From NCBI GenBank assembly GCA_016195915.1, contig JACPYS010000006.1, positions 109,085 to 173,084 of the forward strand: DNA of 64,000 bases, read 5' to 3'. Positions 18,639 to 27,630 of the stretch are shown piece after piece; position 1 is the first letter of the stretch, and each line of letters begins with the position of its first letter. The notes beneath the pieces are model-generated. The model was given only the letters and a program-made list of their open reading frames with translations, was not told the DNA's origin and did not search any database. Source of the stretch: Betaproteobacteria bacterium (GTDB lineage Bacteria > Pseudomonadota > Gammaproteobacteria > Burkholderiales > SG8-39). The translations under genes were made by a program, and so were the position numbers.

Positions 18639-20377
18639 GGCCGGATCACTTCGGGCGCACCGGCGTGGAGCTTTTCCACCAGTGCCGCGCGGTGGGTGAG
18701 CACCGCTCGCTGGTTGATGTAACCCTTGTCGGTGATCTCGTTGGCGTCGATCGAAGGGGGCTCGGCCAGGACCAGCGCACGCACCGGGTGCATCGAGCTG
18801 CCGCCCGGCTCGGTCGCGAGCGACGAGAGCGCCGCGGCCAGCCTGGCGCGCAGCGCGTCCGGTGCGAGGTCCTTCGCGGCTGGGCTCAGAAACACCAGCG
18901 CGCCGACTTCGTCGCGGTCGTGGCCGGTGATCACGGCATCCTGGATGAGCGGGTTGCCGGCCGCGATCAGTTTCATGCGCACCGCGCCCACGTGCACCCA
19001 GGTGCCCGTGGTGAGCTTGAAGTCCTCGGCGACGCGTCCGTCGAAAGTGAGCCCGCGGCAGGGATCGGCCGGATCGGCAAGCTTGAGCGCATCGCCGATA
19101 CGATAAAAACCCTCTTCGTCGAACGCCGCCCGCGTGAGGTCGTCACGTTTGTAGTAACCGGGCGTGACGTTGGGGCCGCGCACACGCGCCTCGAACTTCC
19201 CGGCGGAGGGCACGAGTTTAAGCTCGCAACCCGGCACCGGCAATCCGATCACACCCGCGCGCTCGATGTGGAAATGCACCTGCGTGGCGAGCGGCGAGGT
19301 CTCCGTCGATCCCCAGGCCGAGAGCATCGCCAGCTTGCCGCCTTTTTCGGCTACCGCAAGCCGCTCGATTCGCTCCCACAGGTTTTGCGGCAGCGCGGCA
19401 GCGGCGTAGAAAAGAACGTCGAGGTCGCGGAAGAAATTGCTCCGCAATCCGGCATCGCTCTCGAGCAGCGGCAGCAGCAGGTCGAATCCGCGCGGCACGT
19501 TGAAGTACATGTTCGGCGCGATGTCCTTCAGGTTGCGCGCGGTGATTTCGATCAGGCCGGGCGCCGGTTTGCCGCCGTCGACGTACAGCGTGCCGCCGTT
19601 CCTGAGCACCATGTTGAAGTTGTGGTTGCCGCCGAAGGTGTGGCTCCACGGCAACCAGTCCACCACCACCGGCGGCTTGTCCTCTACGAACGGCCAGCCT
19701 TGCGCCAGCATCTGCTGGTCTGCGGTAAGCATGCGCTGGGTGTTGATCACGCCCTTGGGCATGCCGGTCGAGCCCGACGTGAACAGGATCTTGGCCACCG
19801 TATCCGGCCCGGTCTTCGCGTACGCTGCATCCACGCGCGCACCTGGCGAGACCTTCAACAATTCGGCAATCGGTGTCGCCTGTGCGCCGATTGCGGCGAG
19901 CGCCGGTGCGAACTTCGCGGGGTCGGCGGCGTATACCAGCCCTGGACGCAGCAACTCGAAGATCGCCTTGAGTTTCGCGTGGTCCTTCGACATCAGCGAA
20001 TAGGCGGGCGAGATCGGCGAGGCGGGCACGCCGGCATGCATTGCGCCGAGCGCGATGAGGGCGTGGTCCACGGAATTGTCCGACAGGATCGCGAGCGGAC
20101 GCTGCGCGCCCAGGCCGCGCTCGAGCAGCGCTTCGCCGATGTGCCGCACCGCATCCAGCGCTTCGCTGTAGGTGACCTTGCGCCAGGCGTCGCCCGCGCG
20201 ATCGGCGAGAAATACGCGGTCCGGGGCCTTGTTCGCCCAGTGCACGAGCCATTCGCCGGTGCAGCGCGAGAACGCGCCGAGTATCTGCGGCGAGCGCAGC
20301 AGGATCGAACCATCCGGGCGTTTTTCGACGTCGACGCGCGCCGGGGCGAAGCGCAGGTCGGAATGCAGGGCACTCAT
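18635..20377 (-). CDS. fcs: Feruloyl-CoA synthase-type aryl-CoA ligase
   Basis: This 580-residue ANL-superfamily ligase activates an aromatic or cinnamic acid with ATP and CoA. The P-loop is KILFTSGSTGMPKGV near residue 195, with DWLPWSHTFGGNHNFN, the A5 motif SAWGSTETSP and the late EDFKLTTGTWVHVG segment that is characteristic of feruloyl-CoA synthases. It is adjacent to a box cluster that lacks a recognisable benzoate-CoA ligase, so this ligase may feed it. Sequence cannot decide between ferulate, cinnamate and benzoate. Confidence 0.85.
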   Translation of the reverse strand: MSALHSDLRFAPARVDVEKRPDGSILLRSPQILGAFSRCTGEWLVHWANKAPDRVFLADRAGDAWRKVTYSEALDAVRHIGEALLERGLGAQRPLAILSDNSVDHALIALGAMHAGVPASPISPAYSLMSKDHAKLKAIFELLRPGLVYAADPAKFAPALAAIGAQATPIAELLKVSPGARVDAAYAKTGPDTVAKILFTSGSTGMPKGVINTQRMLTADQQMLAQGWPFVEDKPPVVVDWLPWSHTFGGNHNFNMVLRNGGTLYVDGGKPAPGLIEITARNLKDIAPNMYFNVPRGFDLLLPLLESDAGLRSNFFRDLDVLFYAAAALPQNLWERIERLAVAEKGGKLAMLSAWGSTETSPLATQVHFHIERAGVIGLPVPGCELKLVPSAGKFEARVRGPNVTPGYYKRDDLTRAAFDEEGFYRIGDALKLADPADPCRGLTFDGRVAEDFKLTTGTWVHVGAVRMKLIAAGNPLIQDAVITGHDRDEVGALVFLSPAAKDLAPDALRARLAAALSSLATEPGGSSMHPVRALVLAEPPSIDANEITDKGYINQRAVLTHRAALVEKLHAGAPEVIRP

Positions 20378-20434
20378 CGGCAGTCCTCCTCAGGGTTGCG
20401 GCCGGTATTTACGCAGCTTTGGCGAAAATCGCCC

Positions 20435-20448
20435 TTGATCTAAAGCAA
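20435..20448 (-). promoter_or_regulatory. Putative FNR/CRP-type box upstream of the fcs operon
   Basis: TTGAT-CTAA-AGCAA differs by one base from the FNR consensus TTGATNNNNATCAA. About 22-23 bases nearer the ligase start is a poor -10 (TAAATA, complement of 20406-20411), which is the spacing expected when an activator is centred near -41.5. The weak -10 keeps confidence low. Confidence 0.35.
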
Positions 20449-20474
20449 ACCTCGAGACTGGGTCGCCGCTGCGT

Positions 20475-21884
20475 TCAGTTCAGCCTGACGTACTCGTACT
20501 CCACCGGCAGGTTGTTGATCCCCCGCTCGGGCGGCGCGATCCAGCCGGCCATCTTTCCCGGTTCGACCACGCGCCGCATCAGCGATTTTACGAACGCGTG
20601 ATCGGCCTCGGACGGAATCCATTCGTACAGGCGCCGCGCGTGCTCCTCCCTGGGCACGAGCCTGCCCTGCGGATCGACGGGCAGGCCGACCCAGCTGCCG
20701 ATCGAGCGGCGAAAGCGCGTGGAAGGAAGCGCGAGGCGAAACGCGTGTCCGGCGCGCTCGATCAGGCGGTTCCAGCGCTTCAGGCCGATCTCGCAATCCT
20801 TGAGGTAGGACTCGCGCATCACTTCGTTGAGCGCGTTGCGCATCGGCACATCCTGCGCGCCCTCGGGCGTGTCGAGCTTGAGGTTCACGTCCGTAAGGAC
20901 ATGATCGGCGTAGGTCGATTCGTCGGGCCGGCCCTTCATGCCGCTCGCGAAACCGGCGGCGGCATTCGAGCTGATCTCCGAGCCGAACAGATCGAGCGAC
21001 GACGAGCACCAGAAATTGAGGTACTTCTGCACCAGCGGCAGGTCTATCGCGCCGTGCGCGCGGATCTTCGCCGGGTCGTCCGTGCCGAGTTCCTTGATCA
21101 CCTCGAGCGTTCGCTTCACCACACGGGCGAGGCCGGTTTCGCCGACGAACATGTGATGCGCCTCTTCAGTGAGCATGAAGCGGCAGGTGCGCGACAGCGG
21201 GTCGAACGCCGATTCGGCGAAGCTCTTCAGCTGGTACTTGCCGTCGCGGTCGGTGAAGTAGGTGAAGCAGAATAGCGACAGCCAGTCGCAGATCGGCTCG
21301 TTGAAGGTGGTGAGGATGCGCGGCTTGTCGCTGTTGCCCGAGTGCCGTTGCAGCAGTTCCTCTGCTTCCTCGCGCCCGTCGCGGCCGAAGTAGGCGTGCA
21401 GCAGGTACACCATCGCCCACAGGTGGCGGCCCTCTTCGACGTTGATCTGGAACAGGTTGCGCAGGTCGTAGAGCGACGGGCAGCTGTGCCCGAGCAGTCG
21501 CTGCTGCTCGACCGATGCGGGTTCGGTGTCGCCTTGCGTGACGATGAGGCGGCGCAGGTTCGAGCGGTATTCCCCGGGCACCTGCTGCCACACCGGCCGG
21601 CCGATACTGTCGCCGAATCCGATGCTGCGTTCAGGCACCGCATCGGCGAGGAAGATGCCCCAGCGGTACTCCGGCATTTTTACCGCGCCGTAATTCGCCC
21701 AACCTTGTGCATCCACTGACACCGCCGTGCGCAGGTACACGTCGCATCCCTGGAAATCACTCGGCCCCATTTCCTGCCACCAGTTGAGAAAGTGCGGTTG
21801 CCAGTGCTCGAGCGCGCGCTGCAGCGTGCGCTCGCCCGCCAGGTTGACGTTGTTGGGGATCTTTTCGGCGTAGTTGATGGTCAT
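20475..21884 (-). CDS. boxB: Divergent BoxB-like benzoyl-CoA/aryl-CoA epoxidase diiron subunit
   Basis: This 469-residue protein is of the BoxB family, the diiron subunit that epoxidises benzoyl-CoA with electrons from BoxA. It keeps both diiron helices ([13 protein letters not shown] near residue 150 and [13 protein letters not shown] near 240). The start was set at the ATG giving [15 protein letters not shown]. It differs from the copy at 23133-24557 in the central and C-terminal parts (for example FNEPICDWLSLFCF versus [14 protein letters not shown]), so it may act on a substituted aryl-CoA. It starts 1 base from the boxA stop. Confidence 0.9.
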   Translation of the reverse strand: MTINYAEKIPNNVNLAGERTLQRALEHWQPHFLNWWQEMGPSDFQGCDVYLRTAVSVDAQGWANYGAVKMPEYRWGIFLADAVPERSIGFGDSIGRPVWQQVPGEYRSNLRRLIVTQGDTEPASVEQQRLLGHSCPSLYDLRNLFQINVEEGRHLWAMVYLLHAYFGRDGREEAEELLQRHSGNSDKPRILTTFNEPICDWLSLFCFTYFTDRDGKYQLKSFAESAFDPLSRTCRFMLTEEAHHMFVGETGLARVVKRTLEVIKELGTDDPAKIRAHGAIDLPLVQKYLNFWCSSSLDLFGSEISSNAAAGFASGMKGRPDESTYADHVLTDVNLKLDTPEGAQDVPMRNALNEVMRESYLKDCEIGLKRWNRLIERAGHAFRLALPSTRFRRSIGSWVGLPVDPQGRLVPREEHARRLYEWIPSEADHAFVKSLMRRVVEPGKMAGWIAPPERGINNLPVEYEYVRLN

Positions 21885-21885
21885 G

Positions 21886-23112
21886 TCAGTAGGTCTCGAC
21901 GTGATAGCGGCCCGCGGCCCGCAGTTGTTCGCGCAGTTTCGTCCAATCCCGTCCGCTCGATCGGCAGAGGTCGGCGAACGCCTCTTCGACGCCGTTTTCC
22001 ATCTGCTTGTGTCCGCAGATATAGACGTACGTGTTTTCATCGGCGAGCAGCCGCGCGAGCTTGTCGCCGCTGGCGCGCATGCGGTCCTGCACGTATTCGC
22101 GCGCCTTGCCCGGCACGCGGGAAAAAGCGAGTTGCACGTCGACCAGTTCCGCCGGGAGCTTCTTCAGCGGTCCGAAGTAGGGCAGTTCCTCGGGCGTGCG
22201 CGAACCGAAGAACAGCGCCAGTTCGCCGCCTTCCTTCAACGCCATGCGCCGCCGCCGCCGCTCGGTCATGGCGCGCATCGGCGCGGAACCGGTGCCGGTG
22301 CAGATCATGACGATGTTCGAGCCCGGATGGTTGGGCATGAGGAAGCTCGCGCCGTACGGCCCGGCGATCTGGACCTTGTCGCCCTTTTTCAGGTCGCACA
22401 GGTAATTCGAGGCCACGCCGCGCACCGGCTTGCCCTCGCGGTCCAGCGTCACGCGCTTCACCGTAAGCGCCACGTTGTTGTATCCCGGACGCTCGCCGTT
22501 GCGCGGACTGGCGACGGAATACAGGCGCAGGTGGTGCGGCCTTCCATTCGCGTCGGTGCCCGGCACGATCACGCCGAGCGACTGCCCCTCGAGCACCGGG
22601 AAGGCCATGCTGCCGAAATCGAGCACGATGTGGCGAATATCGCTATCCGCGCTCTCCGCGGTGAGCCGCAGGTTGCCCGATACCGTGGCCGTGGCGGGCC
22701 TGGAGAGTGTGTACAGCCCGATGTAGGGATGCGCCGCAGACCACGGTGGCGGCAGCAGGCCGCCCTGGCCCTGGTTTGCGACCGCGGTGAGTTGCGCGAC
22801 TTCCTCCGGAACCTCAGAGGCTGTGCCCGCGTCGTCGCTGCTTGCATCCCCGGGCAGGGAGTCCCAGCCGAACTGCTCCTGCAACGTGTAAGCCTTCGCC
22901 ACGCGCCGCCAGGAATCGATGGCACCGGTGGGGCAGGGGGACAGGCAATCACCGCAATTGTTGCATTTCTCCGGCAGCACCACGTAATTGCGGGTGTCGT
23001 GCGTGATCGCGTCGATCGGGCACGTCTCCTCGCAGGTGTTGCACCGGATGCAAATCTCGGGATCGATCAGGTGCTGGCGAATCAGTTCCGCGGCCTGCGT
23101 CATCTCCCTCAC
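21886..23112 (-). CDS. boxA: Benzoyl-CoA epoxidase reductase component BoxA
   Basis: This 408-residue NADPH-dependent reductase passes electrons to BoxB. Two [4Fe-4S] ferredoxin motifs sit at residues 20-70 ([12 protein letters not shown] and [12 protein letters not shown]). A ferredoxin-NADP reductase module follows, with RLYSVASPR for [17 protein letters not shown] for nucleotide and a C-terminal [20 protein letters not shown] start at 23112 has GGAG seven bases upstream; the ATG three codons later has its purine-rich stretch too close. It lies between the two boxB copies. Confidence 0.95.
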   Translation of the reverse strand: MREMTQAAELIRQHLIDPEICIRCNTCEETCPIDAITHDTRNYVVLPEKCNNCGDCLSPCPTGAIDSWRRVAKAYTLQEQFGWDSLPGDASSDDAGTASEVPEEVAQLTAVANQGQGGLLPPPWSAAHPYIGLYTLSRPATATVSGNLRLTAESADSDIRHIVLDFGSMAFPVLEGQSLGVIVPGTDANGRPHHLRLYSVASPRNGERPGYNNVALTVKRVTLDREGKPVRGVASNYLCDLKKGDKVQIAGPYGASFLMPNHPGSNIVMICTGTGSAPMRAMTERRRRRMALKEGGELALFFGSRTPEELPYFGPLKKLPAELVDVQLAFSRVPGKAREYVQDRMRASGDKLARLLADENTYVYICGHKQMENGVEEAFADLCRSSGRDWTKLREQLRAAGRYHVETY

Positions 23113-23132
23113 TCGATGGCTCCGTTGTACTC

Positions 23133-24557
23133 TCAGTTAAACCTTACATACTCGAAGTTCACCGGCTGCTTGTTGACTCCCTGGTGCGGCGCTGCGATCC
23201 AGTTGGCGAATTTCCCGGGTTCGACCACCCGGCCCATCAGCGACTGCACGTAGGCGCGGTCCTGCTCGTCGGGCAGCCACTCGCCGTGCTGGTGCGTCCA
23301 ATCGGACTCCGACAGCACTGCGCCATCCGGGCTCACGTGGTGGCCGGCGAATGAACCGATCCTGCGATTGAACCCCTTGTGCGGCAGCTTGAAGCGGAAG
23401 GGCACGCCGTACTTTTCGGGAATCCGGTTCCAGCGGTCGATGCCCAGCTGCACGTCGGCGACCCAGTCGTCGCGCAGGCGTTCGTTGAGCGCGGTGAGCC
23501 CCGCGACGTGTTTGGTGACGATGCGCTCGCCGAGCACCTCCATCACCGGATACTCCGCGCCTTCCAGCCGGTGGTCGTCGTCGATCCTGGTCTCGTTGTA
23601 GCGGCCCTTGAGCCCGTTGGTGTAGAACGACGCCGCATTCGAGGAAATTTCCGAGCCGTAGAGGTCACTGGTGACGCTGTAGTGGAAATTGAGGTAACGC
23701 TGCAGCGTCGGCAGGTCGATCACACCCATCGCGCGCAGTTTCGCCGGATCATCCGTACCGAGCTTTTTCATCTCTTCGCAACTGCGCTGCACGATGCGGC
23801 CGATGCCGCTTTCGCCGACGAACATGTGATGCGCTTCCTCGGTGAGCATGAAGCGGCAGGTGCGCGAGAGCGGATCGAAACCGGATTCCGCGAGCGCGGC
23901 GAGCTGGAATTTCCCGTCCCGGTCAGTGATGAACGTGAACATGAAGAACGACAGCCAGTCGGGTGTGCGCTCGTTGAACGCGGTGAGGATGCGCGGGTTG
24001 TCGGTATCGCCCGATCGCCTCTGCAGGAGCGCTTCGCCTTCCTCGCGCCCGTCGCGGCCGAAGTAGGCGTGCAGAAGGTACACCATCGCCCACAGGTGCC
24101 GGCCTTCCTCGACGTTGACCTGGAACAGGTTGCGCAGGTCATAGAGCGAAGGACAGGTGAGACCGAGATGGCGCTGCTGCTCCACTGACGCAGGCTCGGT
24201 ATCGCCCTGCGTGACGATCACGCGGCGCAGCGTCGAGCGGTATTCCCCCGGCACTTCCTGCCAGGCCGGCTCCCCCTTGTGCGCGCCGAAATTGATCTTG
24301 CGGTCCTTCTCCGGCGTGGCGAGGAAGATTCCCCAGCGGTAGTCCGGCATGCGCACGTAGTCGAAATGCGCCCAGCCCTTGGCGTCCACGCTGGTCGCGG
24401 TGCGCAGGTAAACTTCGTAATCCGGCGATCCCTCGGGGCCCATCTCGCCCCACCAGTTGAGGAAGCCCGGCTGCCACTGCTCCAGCGCGCGCTGCAGCGA
24501 TTTGTTCGAAGTCAGCTCGACGTTATTGGGGATTTTTTCGGCGTAATTGATCGACAT
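23133..24557 (-). CDS. boxB: Benzoyl-CoA 2,3-epoxidase diiron subunit BoxB (canonical copy)
   Basis: This 474-residue protein closely matches what I recall of BoxB from denitrifying Betaproteobacteria: [15 protein letters not shown] at the N-terminus, [30 protein letters not shown] and [15 protein letters not shown] as diiron ligands, and the end [10 protein letters not shown]. It epoxidises the ring of benzoyl-CoA at positions 2 and 3. The start was set at the ATG giving this N-terminus; the longer frame runs into a tandem repeat. It is transcribed between boxC and boxA. Confidence 0.95.
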   Translation of the reverse strand: MSINYAEKIPNNVELTSNKSLQRALEQWQPGFLNWWGEMGPEGSPDYEVYLRTATSVDAKGWAHFDYVRMPDYRWGIFLATPEKDRKINFGAHKGEPAWQEVPGEYRSTLRRVIVTQGDTEPASVEQQRHLGLTCPSLYDLRNLFQVNVEEGRHLWAMVYLLHAYFGRDGREEGEALLQRRSGDTDNPRILTAFNERTPDWLSFFMFTFITDRDGKFQLAALAESGFDPLSRTCRFMLTEEAHHMFVGESGIGRIVQRSCEEMKKLGTDDPAKLRAMGVIDLPTLQRYLNFHYSVTSDLYGSEISSNAASFYTNGLKGRYNETRIDDDHRLEGAEYPVMEVLGERIVTKHVAGLTALNERLRDDWVADVQLGIDRWNRIPEKYGVPFRFKLPHKGFNRRIGSFAGHHVSPDGAVLSESDWTHQHGEWLPDEQDRAYVQSLMGRVVEPGKFANWIAAPHQGVNKQPVNFEYVRFN

Positions 24558-24576
24558 ATCAGACTCGCTCCCTGTC

Positions 24577-24636
24577 TTGAGGGTCGGGTTCCAGACCCGT
24601 TCCCCGCTTTGAGGGTCGGGTTCTAGACCCGTTCCC
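24577..24636. repeat. 28-base tandem direct repeat at the boxC 3' end
   Basis: Two 28-base copies (24577-24604 and 24609-24636) share all but one base and have a 32-base period. Each contains gggtc and gaccc arms that could form a small hairpin. The copy at 24609-24636 contains the boxC stop codon and its last codons, so the repeat looks like a local duplication of the gene's end in the boxC-boxB gap. Confidence 0.8.
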
Positions 24637-26266
24637 AATTAAATTTGGCCTTTGCGCCGCTGCCATAGACCTTCAGCGCGCCTTGTTCGCCCGCCGCGTT
24701 GGGCCGGTTGAACACCCAGTTTTGCCAGGCCGAGAGCCGGCCGAAGATGCGCGTGGCCATGCTCTCGCGCCCGGAAAAGCGCAGGCTCGCTTCCATCGCG
24801 GTGAGCGCGTCCGGCGACAGGCTCGCGCGCTCTTCCAGCGCAAGCCGGATCTCGTCGTCCCAGTCGAGGTCGTCCGGCGTGAAAGTCACCAGGCCCAGTC
24901 CGCGCGCCAGGGTCGCGTCCAGTTTCTCGCCGGTCCGGGCTTGCAGCGCCGCCACGGGCGGTTCCTGGTCGCAGAACCGCGCGGCGATGCGCGTGCTGCC
25001 ACTCACCATCGGATAGGTGCCGAAATTGAGTTCCGACAGCGCGATCTGCGGCGAGCCGCCCTCGCCGGCGGTCAGATCGAGCATGAAGCTGCGGTCGGCG
25101 GCAAGCGCAAGCTCCAACAGCGTGCCGGCAAAGCACGAGTCCTTGCCGATGATCGCGAGGATGGAGCGCGAGGAAACGTCCAGCCGGCCGAGCGTGCGCC
25201 GCAACAGGCCGATCGTTTCGCGCACGAACCAGTGGTCGCGGAACTTCGCCAGCTGCGCGTCGAGCGCCAGCATCGCGTCCACGTCGCCCCTGGTGTGCAG
25301 CATCCACAGGCCGACGTCGAGGTGGTTGTGGCGCAGCATCAGGATGGCGTCGTCGAGTTCGCGTGCGACGCGCAGCGGCCACCACGCGGTACCTGCCTTG
25401 AGCATCTCGTCGGGGTTCGCCGGCTGCGCGCCTTGTGGCCCCTGAACGGTGATCTCGGCCTTGCGCGCTGCCGGATCGATCTTCACGTCTACCAGCGAGT
25501 AGTGACAGCCCGTCTCGTCCGCCTTGCGTTCGAGGGGCGTAAGCGCGACGCCTTGACCGTGGCCGGGCCGGTCGGAGAACTGGGCCAGTGCCGCAGCACG
25601 TGTCTTTACCAGTTCCGCGAAAGCCTGCGGTTTCGCGATATGGTCCACCAGCTTCCATTCCTTCGCCCGGTCCGCGCGCACGCCTTCGGCGGTGGTGCAG
25701 AACACATCCGCCAGGTCGCGGCGCACGTGACGCTTGTCCACCAGGCGCGTGAGCCCGCCCGTGCCGGGCAGCACGCCGAGCAGCGGCACTTCGGGCAAGC
25801 TCACCGCGCTCGAGCGGTCGTCCACCATGAGGATTTCGTCGCAGGCGAGCGCCACCTCGTAGCCGCCGCCCGCGGTGGTGCCGTTGAGCGCGGCGATGAA
25901 TTTGAGCCCGGAGTGGACGCTCGAATCCTCAAGGCTGTTGCGCGTTTCGTTGGTGAACTTGCAGAAATTCACCTTCCACGCGTGCGTCGACTGGCCAAGC
26001 ATGTAGATGTTGGCACCCGAGCAGAACATGCGGCTCTTGCCGCTCGTGAATACCACCACCTTGACCTCGGGGTGTTCGAACCGGATGCGACCGAGGGCGT
26101 CGTGCAGCTCGATATCCACACCGAGGTCGTAGGAATTGAGTTTCAGCTTGTAGCCGGGAACGATGCCCTTGTCCTCCTGGATGTCGAGCAGCAGCGTCGC
26201 GGTCTCGCCGTCGAACGACAGCTTCCAGTGGTTGTAGCGCTCGGGGTGGGTGTCGAAAGTGATCAT
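24623..26266 (-). CDS. boxC: 2,3-epoxybenzoyl-CoA dihydrolase BoxC
   Basis: This 547-residue enzyme of the enoyl-CoA hydratase superfamily opens the epoxide ring of 2,3-epoxybenzoyl-CoA, releasing formate. It has two crotonase-like halves; the first shows SRMFCSGANIYML and ALNGTTAGGGYEVALACDEI near residues 95-150. The start was set at the ATG giving MITFDTHPERYNHW, as in relatives. It is the first gene of the box operon, downstream of a strong promoter with a palindromic operator. Confidence 0.95.
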   Translation of the reverse strand: MITFDTHPERYNHWKLSFDGETATLLLDIQEDKGIVPGYKLKLNSYDLGVDIELHDALGRIRFEHPEVKVVVFTSGKSRMFCSGANIYMLGQSTHAWKVNFCKFTNETRNSLEDSSVHSGLKFIAALNGTTAGGGYEVALACDEILMVDDRSSAVSLPEVPLLGVLPGTGGLTRLVDKRHVRRDLADVFCTTAEGVRADRAKEWKLVDHIAKPQAFAELVKTRAAALAQFSDRPGHGQGVALTPLERKADETGCHYSLVDVKIDPAARKAEITVQGPQGAQPANPDEMLKAGTAWWPLRVARELDDAILMLRHNHLDVGLWMLHTRGDVDAMLALDAQLAKFRDHWFVRETIGLLRRTLGRLDVSSRSILAIIGKDSCFAGTLLELALAADRSFMLDLTAGEGGSPQIALSELNFGTYPMVSGSTRIAARFCDQEPPVAALQARTGEKLDATLARGLGLVTFTPDDLDWDDEIRLALEERASLSPDALTAMEASLRFSGRESMATRIFGRLSAWQNWVFNRPNAAGEQGALKVYGSGAKAKFNWERV

Positions 26267-26288
26267 CGCGGTCTCAGATCCCGGTGGT

Positions 26289-26310
26289 GACATGCACAAT
26301 AATGCATGTC
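26289..26310 (-). promoter_or_regulatory. BoxR/BzdR-type operator (TGCA-N6-TGCA palindrome)
   Basis: GACATGCA (26289-26296) and TGCATGTC (26303-26310) form perfect 8-base arms around 6 bases, giving the TGCA-N6-TGCA pattern described for the benzoyl-CoA-responsive repressors BzdR/BoxR. The site lies about 17 bases downstream of the boxC -10, over the likely transcript start. No boxR gene is in the window. Confidence 0.7.
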
Positions 26311-26326
26311 AAAGAAATGGACTGGC

Positions 26327-26357
26327 ATTATACTGCGACATAATTGCCTTGTGTCAA
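26327..26357 (-). promoter_or_regulatory. Promoter of the boxC-boxB-boxA-boxB operon
   Basis: On the minus strand, perfect TTGACA (26357-26352) and TATAAT (26332-26327) hexamers are separated by 19 bases, slightly longer than ideal. The boxC start codon is about 60 bases downstream. The rest of 26267-26388 holds the operator and no gene. Confidence 0.7.
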
Positions 26358-26388
26358 TTCCGTTGTTGCAGTGCCAGAACCGAAGCCC

Positions 26389-27615
26389 TCATTCCTTCGC
26401 AAGCACGGTCACGCAGGAGACGGCGTCTTCAACTCCGATGAAGCCGCCTGAATTCTCGGCAATCGCAAAGCGCGCATCAGGTACCTGCCGCATGCCCGCC
26501 CTGCCTCGCAGCTGGGTCACGAGTTCATAGAGTTGACCGAGTCCCGTTGCCGCCAAGGGATGCCCCTTGGATACCAGCCCACCCGAGGTGTTCACGGGAA
26601 TCCGGCCGCCCCGCGTGGTTTCGCCGGCCTCGCCAATCCGCCCCCCTTCGCCGATAGGGCAAAGACCCAGCGCCTCGGTTTGCAGGATCTCGCCGAACGA
26701 GCTTGCATCGTGTACCTCGGCCAGCGACATATCCTCGGGGCCGACGCCCGCTATTTCATACGCCGCCCGGCTGGCGAGACGAGTAACGTGATGTTCATAG
26801 TCGTCGGGTTCCCGATCACTGCCACTGCGCAGAACCGACGCGCGTATCCGGATTGGAAACGCATCGGGGAACCGGCCAAGATTCTCCCTTGCGCACAGCA
26901 CCATCGCGGACGATCCATCGCTTATCGGAGCGCACATGGGCGTGGTCAAAGGCCACGACACGGTGCGCGCGGCGAGGACTTCCTCTACCGACATCGGCTT
27001 TTGATACTGAGCAAGAGGATTGTGTTCGGAGTGTTTGTGATTCTTGGCGGCAATTGCCGCGAGTTGTCGTTGCGTCGTGCCAAAAAGCGACATATGCAGG
27101 CGGGCTTGTGCCGCGTAACTGTCCATCAGCACACTGCGGGGCTCGTCGCCGGTCGCTTCGGGTGCTTCCAACAGCCGATCGCGTATGAGTTCGAGATATG
27201 AGCGCGCCTGTTCAAGATCGCAGGGCTGGTTGAATACCGCGAACCGTTTCTCTCGATCCTCGTGATAAAGCTTTTCCGTACCCACTACCAATGCCACGTC
27301 GACAAGTCCGGTCCGGATGTAGCTGTAGGCAACTTGGAGCGCCGAGGTAGAACTGGCGCAGGCGTTCTCCACGTGCATCGACTGGATGCCGGAAATTCCG
27401 AGTGGCCGAAGAGCGAATTCCCCGGGCACCACATGCTCGTTGGCCATCAAACCCTGCACCACGTTGGCATAGACAGCCAGACCAATGTCTTTCGGGCTCG
27501 CAACCGCGTCGGCGAGCGCTGCGCGAACAGATGCCTGCGTCAGTGCCGTGTGGCTCTCCGCGAGATGCCGGCCAAATTTCGTCATGCCGGCGCCGATTAT
27601 GTAGACGTCTCTCAT
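26389..27615 (-). CDS. Thiolase family protein (SCP2/non-specific type)
   Basis: This 408-residue thiolase-fold protein has its nucleophile Cys in VENACASSTSALQVAYS near residue 87, AEVHDASSFGEI near 305, and the catalytic His in SKGHPLAATGLGQ near 350. The C-terminal Cys found in biosynthetic thiolases is replaced in the ENSGGFIGVEDAVSCVTVL region. It is the last gene of the meaB-mutase-ligase cluster with a 15-base gap to the ligase. It could cleave a 3-ketoacyl-CoA made downstream of the mutase; substrate unknown. Confidence 0.88.
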   Translation of the reverse strand: MRDVYIIGAGMTKFGRHLAESHTALTQASVRAALADAVASPKDIGLAVYANVVQGLMANEHVVPGEFALRPLGISGIQSMHVENACASSTSALQVAYSYIRTGLVDVALVVGTEKLYHEDREKRFAVFNQPCDLEQARSYLELIRDRLLEAPEATGDEPRSVLMDSYAAQARLHMSLFGTTQRQLAAIAAKNHKHSEHNPLAQYQKPMSVEEVLAARTVSWPLTTPMCAPISDGSSAMVLCARENLGRFPDAFPIRIRASVLRSGSDREPDDYEHHVTRLASRAAYEIAGVGPEDMSLAEVHDASSFGEILQTEALGLCPIGEGGRIGEAGETTRGGRIPVNTSGGLVSKGHPLAATGLGQLYELVTQLRGRAGMRQVPDARFAIAENSGGFIGVEDAVSCVTVLAKE

Positions 27616-27630
27616 CGGTCACCCCGCCGG

